Origin: Trema orientale
Taxonomy: Eukaryota; Streptophyta; Magnoliopsida; Rosales; Cannabaceae
Direction of reading: 5' to 3'
DNA length: 64,000 nt
Assembly: GCA_002914845.1 (NCBI GenBank)
Contig: JXTC01000413.1
Location: forward strand, 1 to 64,000
Positions 12,701-23,300 of this stretch are shown here, one piece after another (positions within the stretch are counted from its first letter, which is position 1; each line of letters begins with the position of its first letter). The position numbers were made by a program, and so were the translations under genes. The notes below the pieces were generated by a model. The model was not told the DNA's origin. It did no database searches and was given only the letters and a program-made list of their open reading frames with translations.

Positions 12701-14930
12701 ATACAACATTGACTACTTTTCTATTATCTTTTATTGACTACTTTTCTATTATCTTTTCTTTTTTGTTTTTTGGTTGCAGCTTCTCAGCAAATCATTTCAC
12801 GTGGATGGCCAGGCTTACTCTTTTCTTTTTTGTTTTTTGGTTGCAGCTTCTCAGCAAATCATTTCACGTGGATGGCCAGGCTTACTTTCTATCCATATAG
12901 AGGTTTTGACTTTCGCATTTTCAAATCTCTTGTGGTTATGTACCAAATTCTGTTTGCTCTTCTGTATGTTTAATAATGAATACGTTCAAACACTAAGTTT
13001 GAATATAATTTCATTGCTCTGTCTCAAATAAATTGAATATGGCCTTCCCAATTTCCACATCCTGACTTGGAAAACATCAAGAAACATGAGGTAGTTGCAC
13101 TTACCAGTGGTATACACATAGACAGGATATGTATATTGTATCATCTATAGGATAATCGTCATTTTTCTACTTCCCTTATATCTCCTCAACCCTTACCTGT
13201 AACCGTAGTTGAGTTCAGGCAATCTTTTCTTTTTTTTTTTTTGTTTTTTGGGTTAACTGGTGTGTGTTAATTTAAGTCAGATGTTTCTGTCTCATGTACT
13301 ATTGTACTTGTTCTGTGTCCTCCTTTCGTCATAATCACAACTATTTAGCCTGACTAGTTTTCTTCTGGTCATTTTACCAGTGTTTTTGGAGGATTATCTT
13401 GCACTAATATAAAGCCTCTAGGTGTGGTAATACATGATTCTGATGAAAGCTTGGATGCGAAGCTTTCAAAGTTCTTATTAACGTTAATATAATTGATGTT
13501 CTCGTTTAGGAATGTGGAAAGGTTACAGCAGATGGGGTTTCTTCTCTTCTTGAGTGTGTGGCTCTTGAAGATCTGTTGTTGCGACATAATGTGAGACTTC
13601 CCTTCCACCTTTTTTCTTTTACCCTGTACGCATGTGATCAATAGTCAAACTACTGGGATTTTTTCTCTTCCCTGACTACTAGACTTTATTGTAATACTGC
13701 ATCCACGTATATTGTAGTTGCAACATGATTAATGGACATGTTTTTTAAACAAGGGTAACTGTGGTAATAATTGATGTCTGAATGGTCTTAGAGCGGTCTT
13801 TGCCATTCCCTTGGGCAGATCTCGAATGCATTGCTCACACCCCGTTAATGTATTCAATATAATTAATTTGCTTACGGAAATACTATTGCTTGCTCTTATA
13901 GAGACTTGTAGCCAACAAGTACATTTTGATTATGCATCATTTTATATTCATCGGCCACATATGATGATTGTATAGTGTTTAACATCTGTTGTAGATGGAG
14001 CTTTAAGATTATTTGGACGTACCTAGATAATTTTCTTTTTTACCGAAGAATTAGAATTAGAACTTATCATTTTAAAGCCTGGATACTAACTAAACGTCCT
14101 AACGCATTCTTTTTGTTGTGCTGGGTTTTTTCTGGTTTATACAGGGTCCTGGGATACATAGTAGCTTCATTCTGGATGCCGTTTCAAAAGTAATAATATA
14201 ATGGATGTTATTTCGATTTTTTTTTTGGTTTCAATTAAATGAATCACTATTATGAAGTAACACTAATTATTATTTCCTTTTATATTGACTACAGATGCCA
14301 TTACTTAGACAAGTATCCCTAGATTTGTGTGATGCAAATCGAGGTTACTTTGACGTTCCACCGGTGAGTTGAAAATAGCTGTCTTGAAGTTAAATCATAT
14401 TGTTTAGACTAGATTTCTTACGTTCCCGTGCAAATAAAAACACAGAGAAGGTGATATATATGGACAAGTCGAAAACAAAGCATCCAGTAATCTCTTTGTA
14501 AGATTTTTTGATAAGTCTGACTCCAAATGGCCATGTCTTAAAGGAATAGAAAAAGGGTGAAGTTATTTGGCTACTAATACTGAAATGAAATGTGTCTAGA
14601 AATAGCCTGAGGAGACGAAAAGAAATTAATGGAGACCCAAATGACTGAGCAAATGAGCATGTTATTATGGGGTTTGGCTTCCTGTGATGAGTAACTATCC
14701 TCACCTCTGTTTCCAATTGAATGCTTGTTCTAATTCTATTGTATCTGCCGCCTCAGGATGATGAAAAGTGTTTTCTACGCTCTGTGAAGATAGCAAGATG
14801 CAAATCGAGAGAATGTGGTTTAACTCTTCCTTTTTTGGAGCCTCGTAGAAAGCGAGTTCACAAGGAGACATTAGTGTTGGTACGGACCAGCGAAAATGTC
14901 ATTAGAACAGTGGTGAAAGAAAGGCTGTAG
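3747..14930 (+). CDS. BTB/POZ domain and leucine-rich-repeat protein FBL11
   Basis: This is the plant FBL11 family: an N-terminal BTB/POZ fold (about residues 20-140, including the conserved RLIEQSSYFHGML stretch), a BACK-like linker, then an F-box-LRR-type leucine-rich-repeat C-terminal half (from about residue 300). BTB proteins of this kind are thought to be CUL3 ubiquitin-ligase adaptors; the substrate is unknown to me. Modelled exons: 3747-3913, 4030-4080, 4191-4311, 5157-5292, 5425-5474, 6376-6464, 6544-6649, 6896-6932, 7042-7193, 8264-8780, 8939-9205, 9501-9646, 11286-11633, 12102-12345, 12847-12902, 13510-13590, 14145-14189, 14295-14363, 14757-14930. They total 2856 nt (951 aa plus TAG), close to the roughly 940 aa I recall for Arabidopsis FBL11. 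Intron 12 holds an 810-base assembly gap, but the protein reads straight across it (SDTM-VSGAAL), so no exon need be missing. Intron 1 appears to be GC-AG, and intron 14 ends in nested tandem duplications. Confidence 0.92.
3914..4029 (+). other. GC-AG intron 1 of FBL11
   Basis: Splicing AG|GCGAGT at 3913/3914 to TTTTTAACAG|G at 4029/4030 gives AHRT-R-LIEQSSYF, matching the conserved BTB helix. A GT donor four bases downstream (3918) cannot join the same acceptor without an early stop. It can join an AG at 4041-4042 in frame, giving AHRTRR-SSYF and losing LIEQ. The first acceptor has the better pyrimidine tract, so GC-AG is preferred. Both pairs leave the downstream frame intact. Confidence 0.65.
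4455..4730. repeat. AAACGAC-rich cluster in FBL11 intron 3
   Basis: This part of intron 3 (4312-5156) carries about eight copies of AAACGAC or close variants (AAAACGACAACG, AAACGACGATGAC, AAAACGACAATTACGAC and similar), irregularly spaced and mostly in one orientation. Just upstream at 4397-4411 is GAGGGTTAGGGTTTT, similar to the plant telobox/telomere unit. A second, larger cluster of the same word lies downstream of the gene. The origin is unknown; either a decayed simple repeat or a cluster of binding sites is possible. Confidence 0.45.
7357..7729. mobile_element. MITE in FBL11 intron 9
   Basis: The left end AAGGGAAATTACACTGACG and the right end (reverse complement AAGGGAAAATGATACAGACA) form imperfect inverted terminal repeats. 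Next to them come ACACCCTG / GGGTGT words in both arms. No coding capacity is present. The AAGGGAAA-TACA termini resemble common plant Mutator-like or foldback MITEs; I could not define a clean target duplication. It lies wholly within the intron and leaves the flanking exons unaffected. Confidence 0.55.
10000..10914. other. Assembly gap with possible transposon edge in FBL11 intron 12
   Basis: Bases 10105-10914 are N. The 105 bases before the gap begin TGTTGAACAGTGAAC and include a TATA-like TTTAAATAGAGA, a composition seen in short LTRs, so the unassembled sequence may be a repeat. No matching right end is visible after the gap, so this is only a suspicion. Confidence 0.25.
12364..12563 (+). 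repeat. 100-bp tandem duplication in FBL11 intron 14
   Basis: Two adjacent copies at an offset of exactly 100 bases share blocks such as TTCCCTTGGT(T/C)ATCAAATATT and GTTCTGTAGTGATCAGT. By eye they are about 85% identical, so this duplication is older than the 67-bp one nearer the exon. Confidence 0.8.
12709..12758 (+). repeat. 25-bp tandem duplication in FBL11 intron 14
   Basis: The unit TTGACTACTTTTCTATTATC plus five further bases occurs twice head to tail (12709-12733 and 12734-12758), essentially without change. It overlaps the start of the 67-bp duplication, so the intron end has duplicated more than once. Confidence 0.85.
12753..12886 (+). repeat. Perfect 67-bp tandem duplication spanning the exon 15 acceptor
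   Basis: Bases 12753-12819 and 12820-12886 are identical. Each copy contains the polypyrimidine tract, the TTGCAG acceptor and the first 40 bases of exon 15 of FBL11. Splicing to the second acceptor (exon start 12847) reads ASQQIISRGWPGLLSIHIE and keeps frame into exon 16. Splicing to the first (exon start 12780) adds 67 bases, shifts frame because 67 is not a multiple of three, and would end in a premature stop. Confidence 0.92.
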
Positions 14931-15080
14931 AGATTTCAAGTGAGATGCAGCCTCAATGAGTTCATTTCACGAGCTCTTGTCCGGTGATAGGTGGAGTTTT
15001 GCTGTTTTCGTGCCAATACGGAGACTGTGAATTAAGTGTGTTGAAATGTTGTTCTTGCACAAGGCCTTAATGATGGCAAA

Positions 15081-15850
15081 TTTTGCAAAACGAACGTGTT
15101 ACTGTACCCATAAACGAGAGCAAAGTTCTAAACAAAGAACAGCAATTGAGCGAAAATTGAAAGGAAAAGATGTTTATGAATAAACGACAAGAAGTTCAGG
15201 CACATTAACTACATGCAGTTTAAGTATCAAGACAGCCAAAATGTAAGATGAGCATGTCGTTTTGTGGAAGTTGGTATTTTATGCAAACGACAGAAATCCA
15301 GGAATTACAATGACGTATACGCAATTGAATAATACAGAAATTGTAATGTGCAAGATCATCATATTGTTCTCTCGATCGAGTAAATGACCGTCCCTATTTG
15401 AAAAATAAACGAGAGCAAAACCAAAACGCTTTTTTCTTTTTCTCCGAGGGAGCAAAACCAAAAAACAGTTAAGGAAATGTACATACATAAACGACAACAA
15501 ATATAGAGAAAAACGACATGCCATGAATTTATCAAACGACCCAAAGACAACGTATTATTTTCTCAAATAATTGACAACGAACTTATTAGTCGCCATAGAT
15601 TTCTCTACTTAGTCCACAGCATATCATTAAACAGAAATAACATCTGGCGTTCCAGATTAAATGTCGTTTTCGTGATTAAACGACAGAAAGCCTGAACGAC
15701 GTGACCTTTGGCCAACAACGTCCCCGTTTGACAAAAAGCAAGTCGTCTTTTATCGAAAATCTGGAACGACATTACGAAAAAGCAAAAGCGACTTTTCGTT
15801 TATGAACCAGCACTTTAAAGTGTAAGATGTAAACGACGTCGTTTTCATAT
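15081..15850. repeat. AAACGAC-rich cluster between FBL11 and BUD31
   Basis: About fifteen copies of AAACGAC or one-base variants (AAACGACAAG, AAACGACAGAAA, AAAACGACATG, GAACGACGTGACC, GAACGACATTACG and others) are scattered over roughly 750 bases. Nearly all are on the + strand, with no fixed period and no shared flanks longer than a few bases. The cluster ends at the BUD31 promoter. I know of no repeat family with this structure. Confidence 0.5.
15831..15844. promoter_or_regulatory. AAACGACGTCGTTT palindrome upstream of BUD31
   Basis: A perfect 14-bp palindrome with an ACGT core (GACGTC, a bZIP-type C-box core) lies just upstream of a TATA-like motif. ACGT palindromes in proximal plant promoters are often bound by bZIP factors; the binding here is an inference. 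Confidence 0.5.
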
Positions 15851-15857
15851 AGCCACT

Positions 15858-15866
15858 TTTTATAAA
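15858..15866 (+). promoter_or_regulatory. Possible BUD31 TATA box and spliced 5' leader
   Basis: TTTATAAAT lies about 25-35 bases before the likely transcript start near 15890. A purine-rich leader exon then runs to CG|GTAAGCC at 16002/16003, and a leader intron ends at TTGTTGTAG (16510), nine bases before the ATG. An intron in the 5' leader is common in plant housekeeping genes. Confidence 0.5.
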
Positions 15867-16519
15867 TGAAGAAAAGGTGTTCATGTTTTTGTTCTTTCTG
15901 GGTCTGGTTTTCTCTAGTAGCAGAGAAGAAAGAGAGAGAGGGAAAGGGAAAGGGATCGGTCCCGGCGCAAACACTCATCATTCTCTCTTCGCCTCTAAAT
16001 CGGTAAGCCACCTTTCCCTCTCTTTGATCTTCTGCGTTGTAGCTTATATATATATATATTTGTGTGTATATATATATGTTTGTGTATATATGCATTTGAA
16101 ACTTTAGGGTTTTCGCAATTCATGGCCGGAACAGCCTGTTTCCGAGTTCAACTTTCGAACTCATTTAGGGTTAGAAACCCGGAACTTCCGTCTCTTTGGA
16201 TAATTTCCGCTCAATTAATTTGATTATGGGCTTATGGGTCGTTCTTATGGTCAATTTTGTTGCCGCGCGATGATATATCTGAATTTTTTTTTTTTTTTTT
16301 TGGTTTCATATATAAGGCCTGATAAGTGTTTGACATAATGGGTATGTGGAATTTTACCCAGTCTAGGTGATAAAACCCCTCCTTCGAGACGCACAATTTT
16401 TTATTTTTTTTTTGAATATTAGTCCTTTTAATGTAGATGACTTTAAGGAATCGCTATGGAATACAATTTAGGGTCTTTGTTAACTTATTTTGGCACTTCT
16501 GTTGTTGTAGATAGAAGAA

Positions 16520-18040
16520 ATGCCGAAAGTGAAGACAAATCGTGTCAATTATCCAGAGGGCTGGGAATTGATTGAGCCTACTCTTCGTGAACTACAAGCA
16601 AAGATGCGAGAAGGTTGGTAGTTTTCATGTTATACATACTTTATTATTATGTGTACTCGTTATTTCTCTGTATGTTTGCTGAAGTTTGATAAAAGCTCGA
16701 ATTTTTAACTAACAAAATGAAGCTAACGTTTTGTGTATTTTTTTACTTACTGGACAGCTGAGAATGATCCTCATGATGGTAAGAGGAAGTGTGAGGCTTT
16801 GTGGCCTATATTCAAGATAGCACATCAAAAGAGCCGTTACATTTTTGACCTTTACCATCGGCGGAAGGATATATCTAAGGAGTTGTATGAGTTCTGTCTA
16901 GACCAAGGTTACGCTGACCGCAATCTGATTGCGAAATGGAAGAAGGTTCGNCAGTGTAGGGTGAACAATGCAAGCAAGAAGATCAAGATATGTAGAGTAC
17001 ATGCCTAGATTTGGAATATAGGCATGATGTCCAGTTACACATAGAGTTAGGCCAATTTGGTAGCCCTATTATACCTGTAAAACATAGACAAACGATACTA
17101 CGGTTGATCCCTCTTTGCTTTTTTGTTCACCCTAGTTATACTCATTGTCTTTGCAAGAAGTGTCCAGAATACCGGAAGTAGAACACTTCAATTTCTGAAT
17201 TCTAACTCTAGATGCACATGTGATGTATTAAATAAATGTCAGACTCGTATGGAGATGGAGCTATTATGATGAGTTTCTTGCATGGAATTGCTCCCGATTT
17301 TGGTGTTCTTTTTCTTTTGATATCATTAACAACGTTAAGTGAGTTGCATGAACTGCCTAAAATATATGTGTACTAACAATAAAATATTGCTATAAACTAA
17401 TTTGTTTACCTTTTTTTTTTTCGTGGTACCCGTACCTGAAAATCCGTAACATTTATACTTTAAGCTAAAATTCCTAACATTAATTGTTTTCACAATTGTC
17501 ACTCATGTTATCTTTGAAAACTTGGTCAATGGCCCATCTTTCACAAATCCATATTATCTTAGTAAAATGGCCCCGAATCCTAAGGTCACTTTACAGATTT
17601 ACCACTTTTTAAAATTGGAATTTTTTAAAAATACGAACCTTTCTGGAATGTGTTATAAAAATACCAAATTATGGTTATATTTGTAACAAGATCATTTTTC
17701 TTAAAATATTAGAAAGATACTAACGTAAGAAACTAAACTTAACTTGTTTGCCTTTCACTTCTTTTTGATATAAAACTTGTTCACCTTCCCACATAACATA
17801 TGCAAGCCTTCTAGGTTCTCGTTTCCTTAGAAAATGAAGTTTTATCTTTACTTTACGATGTCATGGTTTTTGTCTGAATTGCAGCCTGGTTATGAACGCC
17901 TCTGCTGCTTAAGATGCATGCAGCCTCGAGATCATAACTTCGCCACCACGTGCGTTTGCCGAGTGCCGAAACACCTGAGGGAGGAGAAGGTTATAGAGTG
18001 TGTGCACTGTGGTTGTAGGGGCTGCGCCAGTGGAGACTGA
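16520..18040 (+). CDS. BUD31/G10 family pre-mRNA splicing factor
   Basis: Exons 16520-16613, 16758-16945 and 17885-18040 give a 145-aa protein starting [20 protein letters not shown] and ending [10 protein letters not shown], the full usual length of plant BUD31 homologues. BUD31 is a nuclear spliceosome component in activated complexes and one of the most conserved eukaryotic proteins. The N-terminal helical half is followed from about residue 98 by the Cys-rich zinc-binding region ([28 protein letters not shown]). The start is fixed by homology. Intron 2 is 144 nt and intron 3 is 939 nt; the single N at 16951 lies just inside intron 3. Splice sites are canonical and phases agree. Nothing looks damaged. 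Confidence 0.97.
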
Positions 18041-19804
18041 TTGACTGTCTTCTTCAGTGTGTAACAGTATATGCTAGGACCGTCTGTTATGGTTACCATG
18101 TATTGCTGGGCTATGTATAAGCTCTTCATTGATCTTGATCCTCTTGAAACTGGACCTTTTGCAACTGTTTTTACTTCTGTCTCTTTCGGTCCTCCTTGTT
18201 GGGTACAATGACAATCCATTGTGGTAATTGACCATCTGTAATCTAACGGTAGCCTCAGTATGTTTCTTACCTTTTCGTTGTCATCGAGTTAAATCGTTGG
18301 AAGAGTGATGGTCTAGTTGCACAAGCCATAAAATTGATTAAAGGTACATTCATTAATGCGTATTGTTAGTTGGTTGCTATAGATCGGCTTCTGCTTAGCT
18401 GTTGTTCAACTCTCATCAGTGGTGGAAGAACGATGATCCTTTTCCCGAAGTAATGTGATGTGTAATTGTTGTTGTTACCAAATATTTTTTGAAAGTGGAG
18501 GATTAAACGATTTGCAGCATAAAGGAGATAGTAGTATCATATGTGCTATGAATAACCAAACCATGATTTAAATGACTAGTCAAAAAAAACAGTAACACAC
18601 CTGTGCCTTGAAATTTACTCCCCCCTAAAAAAAAAAGCTTGAAAATTGGACCGAAATATTTGTGATTTGGCTAAAAGTGCTGGAGTCCATCTCCATTTAC
18701 GACCAGGACCAGTAGCCCGTACGGTTAGCAATGGGGCGCTAATAGCAGAATGATCCATTTCTCAAAATCATTGAACTTTTTCTTAGGAAAAAAACTAAGA
18801 TATCCATTTTAAAAAAATTCTTCTTGTATTTCCTGGTATTAATATACTAGGTACATAGGTATCATTAAGTTATACCCGGTCTAGTAATTGATATACTTGG
18901 AAGTAAAATGAAAATTTTTTCTTTAAAAGAAAAGAAGAGAGACAGAAACCTCGATAACTTAAGTTCAATTGTCCAAACGGACACCGATTCTAATTTTACT
19001 TTTTGTCAATGATCGATGTAACTCGCTCACTAACTTCAAACAGTCGAGATCATTTCATAAAAATGTGCGTGTTTTTGTCAAACAAAATTTTCTTCCCTAT
19101 TATTTTTATTTGGACTTGTTCTAGTCTTCAGCTTTGTGGCACTACAATTTAAAAAGTCTTAAGTTCTAACTCAACCAATGGTCAACTCCAGGGACATCAA
19201 GTACAAAGAAGTGGACAATAAGGGATAGGCCTTATCACAAGTTTAAAACAAGCCAATAGGAAAAAAAAAATTGATGTCAATCTTTCTTAAGAAAGGATAA
19301 TATCTGATGTCAAGCTTTTACGAAAATAAATAAGTGAATAAATAAATAAATGATGTCAAGCTTATAAATAATATTGTTAAGAGCCATAGTCGATCCTTTC
19401 TATATTTCTACTGGCATGGACATCGAAGATCCAATCATGGACTAGCTTAGGTTAATTAATAATGGATTTTACTATGATTGGACTTCTCGACTTCTTCAAC
19501 CCAAGTTTCATACGGACCTTACCTTACCTATATTGTATTGTACTTTATATGATTCATTCCATCAAGTGTCGAATTAAAAAAAATTGTAATTTTCTAGCCT
19601 TCCTCTTCTGATTTTGCCATTTGTCTGTCTTTCTACGTAAATCAACAACCCAAAAGAAAAAAAAAAAAAACCGCGGGTGGGGTGGGGTTGTTTATTAAAA
19701 GTAATTTCCGAACTATTTTATGGTATTCTACCTAAAGTTGTTTAAGTTGGATTGGAGACTTCAATTTTAACATTCCATATTAATAAGAAATATGATTATT
19801 AGTT
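18041..19804. other. BUD31 3' region and gene-free sequence
   Basis: About the first 200 bases are probably the BUD31 3' untranslated region. Beyond this I see AT-rich sequence with poly(A) runs and no recognisable gene, RNA or bounded repeat. Confidence 0.5.
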
Positions 19805-20330
19805 TAGAACTGACAATTCGTGTTATCATATCATGTTCGGATCGACACGATTACGATACGATACGATAACACCCTAGTTTGAACATGACACGATTAATAA
19901 ATGCGTCAAAAACTTAGATCCGAACACGATACAATTTATACACATGTAACACGATAGACATATGCAACCCATTTAATAAATGTGTCATACATCATACTAT
20001 GACATGTTTGATATGATTATTCAAATTTAACACGATTATTCTAATTTAATACGATTATGCACTAATTAATTCAATTTTACACGTGTAAATATATTTAGAG
20101 TTAATCAAAATCATATTTAAAATATTAAAATATCAATAAATGTGCCATAACATGACACAAAAACGACATGTTTAATTAAACGGATTATAAAGGTCATTTT
20201 CAGTTTAAGCGGATTGACTCGAAACTCGCCCATTTATTATACCTGTTATATGTTTCAACCCGAAATTGATACGAAAATTAAATGGGTCACCCAAACTCGT
20301 TTATTTCGTATCATTTTCGAATCAGATTAT

Positions 20331-23300
20331 TGTCAAAGCAAATATATGCTTTTATCTTAACGAATCTAGGCACATTATTCTGTATATTCTTAGCAATTTT
20401 ATTCATTTATTATTTATTGTATAGTTATCTCTGACTGTATATTTTCAAGAAAGTGCTTAGTATAACAAAATAGTAACATGCAATATATAAGGATACAAAC
20501 GAATATAACAAATAATATGTAATATATATAAGGTTACAAACGAATATAACAAACTTTTATAATAAACTTTAAGACAATTATAAAGTTACCAAAAGTTTGT
20601 TCCAAACTTCAACAGAATTTCAGTAGCACTTCGAAAACACTGTTAACCACTGAGGCCTGTGTACCATACAGTATCCTTAAAACTGATTCGCTCCCTCCGC
20701 TAGAATACTTAGAACTTCACGAGTGTCAGTTTGATCCAACGACAAAGAGTAGCAGGTGAAGCACCAATACCTCTACTCCACGAACTGGAAACTTTTAGAA
20801 ATCTATTCACTCGTAGATTTCTAGAACCAGAATTCTGAAAAGACTAGAACTAGAAACTAATCGCTTAAACACTCAAAAGAAACTAAACTGTTAAGGAGAG
20901 AATAAGAGAGAGTGAAGTAAGCTGAGAGCTTTTTTAGTGTATTGAAAGAGGTAGTGAGGGTTTACTAATATAGTAGGTGAAAGCATTGGTTACAAAAACC
21001 AACATAAATGCTCTATAATGCCCATAATGTCAATAAAGTGGCTGTTACTCACCAGCCAACCCTTGTTGAACATTTTTATTTAATTATAAATGGCAGTTTC
21101 TGGACCAACAGTCATGTCTTTTATTGCTCCAGTTTCAAATGTTCTTCTAGAAGCAGCAAAATGGAAAAAAAAAATAGAGAAAAAATAAACCTGGGAGTAG
21201 CAAAAGGTTGGCTTTACAAGAGTCTAAGATTTCGGGCCGACATTCGTGTCCGCAGGTGCAGAGACATATAAGCCCATGCAAATCAGGGTCCAAGCCTAGA
21301 TAATTTGTACCCCTTCCCCCTGCACGCGCCTGAGAGAGCATCTTGGCTATATACAGTTACACCCATGAAAAATGCAACTATATATAAAGTGCAAGTTTGA
21401 TAGCTTCTCAACCAATGTGGGACAAGCTTTTCCATCTTTCTTCCTCTATTTTCCAATACCAACAAGCATATTTTGGGCATCAATTTCTTATTCACCCAAG
21501 CTCCAATTTGGACACATGATATATCAATTTAATCTACTCATAGAGTAGAATAAGATTATGCCAAGACCTTGCACTTTCACAAAATGAGTCCCACTCAAAT
21601 TTATGCTTCAAATTGGCCAATGAAAATAGAATTACAACTTTAATTTGGGCTTTACTATACACATGAGCTCTTAAGCCCACTTAAGCCCAAATTACCATTT
21701 CAAATAAATAGTCTATTTTCTAACACTTAGTTGTAATTTATTATAATTACTCCAATGGTGGGATATGTCATTATATCTTTCCATGTATAGATTATTTCTC
21801 AACTATAAATATAGGAGGTCTATCTCAATTGAGACAAAATCCATTTTAGCAATCTTTATTTGGTATATGTTATTGTATTGATATGGTAACACAGCCATTT
21901 GAGAAAAAAGATTCTTGAGAAAAGTTTTTTTTTTTCCCCATCACATCAAAGAGGTTGTGCGGTTCTGTTTGTTGAGATACTGAGAATTTTTTTTTCGCTT
22001 TCTCATTGGGGACCTAGTTTTCTGAGTTCTCAATCTTAGTCAAGAGTGCATCATTCTGGGTACATAGTGTATTTTTAAAATTGCGTTTACAATGTCCGAA
22101 AAATTAGAAATCTTGTCTATTAAATTCAATGGAAAAAACTATTTTTCCCAGGAATTTCAATTTCGTATGTTTGTTAAAGGAAAGGACTTGTAGGGGCATT
22201 GTGATAATTTTATTTTAAAACCTAAAGATGGAACTGATAGTGCAAAAATAACACTTTAAAATTTGAATGATGCTAAAGTTATTAATTTGATTTTATTTTT
22301 TGTAGATGCTTATATTATTCTTAGTTTGAGATTTTTCATTATGTTAAAGACATGTGGGATTATTTAAAGAAAGTTTATCTTCAAGAAAGTTTTGCTAAAC
22401 GTTTCTAACTTGAGATAGAATTATCTGAATATTGTCAATACAAGAATATTAGTTTGGTTTTATGAATTTGTGGGCTGAATACAAAGAATTAGTTTATTCT
22501 ACTGTTTCACCTGAAGGGTTATCTACTTTACAACAAGTACGTGAAGTTACTCAACGAGATCAGTTTCTTATGAAACTAAGACGTGAATTTGAAACACTTC
22601 GTGATAATTTAATGACTTGATGTCCTTCACCATCTTTGGGTTGTATGTTTTGCTGAACTTCTTCGTAAAGAACAACGTATCATAACTCAAAGTGTTATTG
22701 ATCAAAAGAATAATCATGTGCCTAATTTGGTGGAGGCAGCATTTGCAACTCCATCTAAGGCCCGAGAAATGAGTAAAGTATAATATTATAGCTGCAAAAA
22801 ATATGGTCATATTGCTAACCAATGCAGAAATTTTTTTTGCAACTACTGCAAGAAGATTGGACATCTGATTGTGGAATGTCGACGACGACCTCAAAATTGA
22901 ACACCTCAGGCTTTAATGTTGCTATTTCTCAACCTGGTTCCACAAGTCTCACTCCTGAGATTATACAACAAATAATTGTTTCAGCACTCTCTGCCCTTGG
23001 TATTTCAGGTAAACATACTTTATCTCTTTGTTACATTGACTCTGGCACATCCAACCACATGATCTCCTCCACAACACACCTTCTTGATGTAAAAACATTC
23101 GTGGGGAATCTCAAAATTCAAACTACAAATGGAGAACATATGCATATTAAATCAATTGGTGATATTTTGCATACTTTGCCTTTAAAAAATGTTTTTCATG
23201 TACCACGTTTAATGTCCAATCTAATTTCTGTTGGTCAATTAGTTGATGATAATTGCAAAGTTTCTTTTTCACAATCTGGTTGTATTGTGTAGGACCAGGA

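Noticed and set aside
21008-21271. Open frame of 87 aa at 21.0-21.3 kb
   Set aside because: It lies within the solo LTR and resembles no protein.
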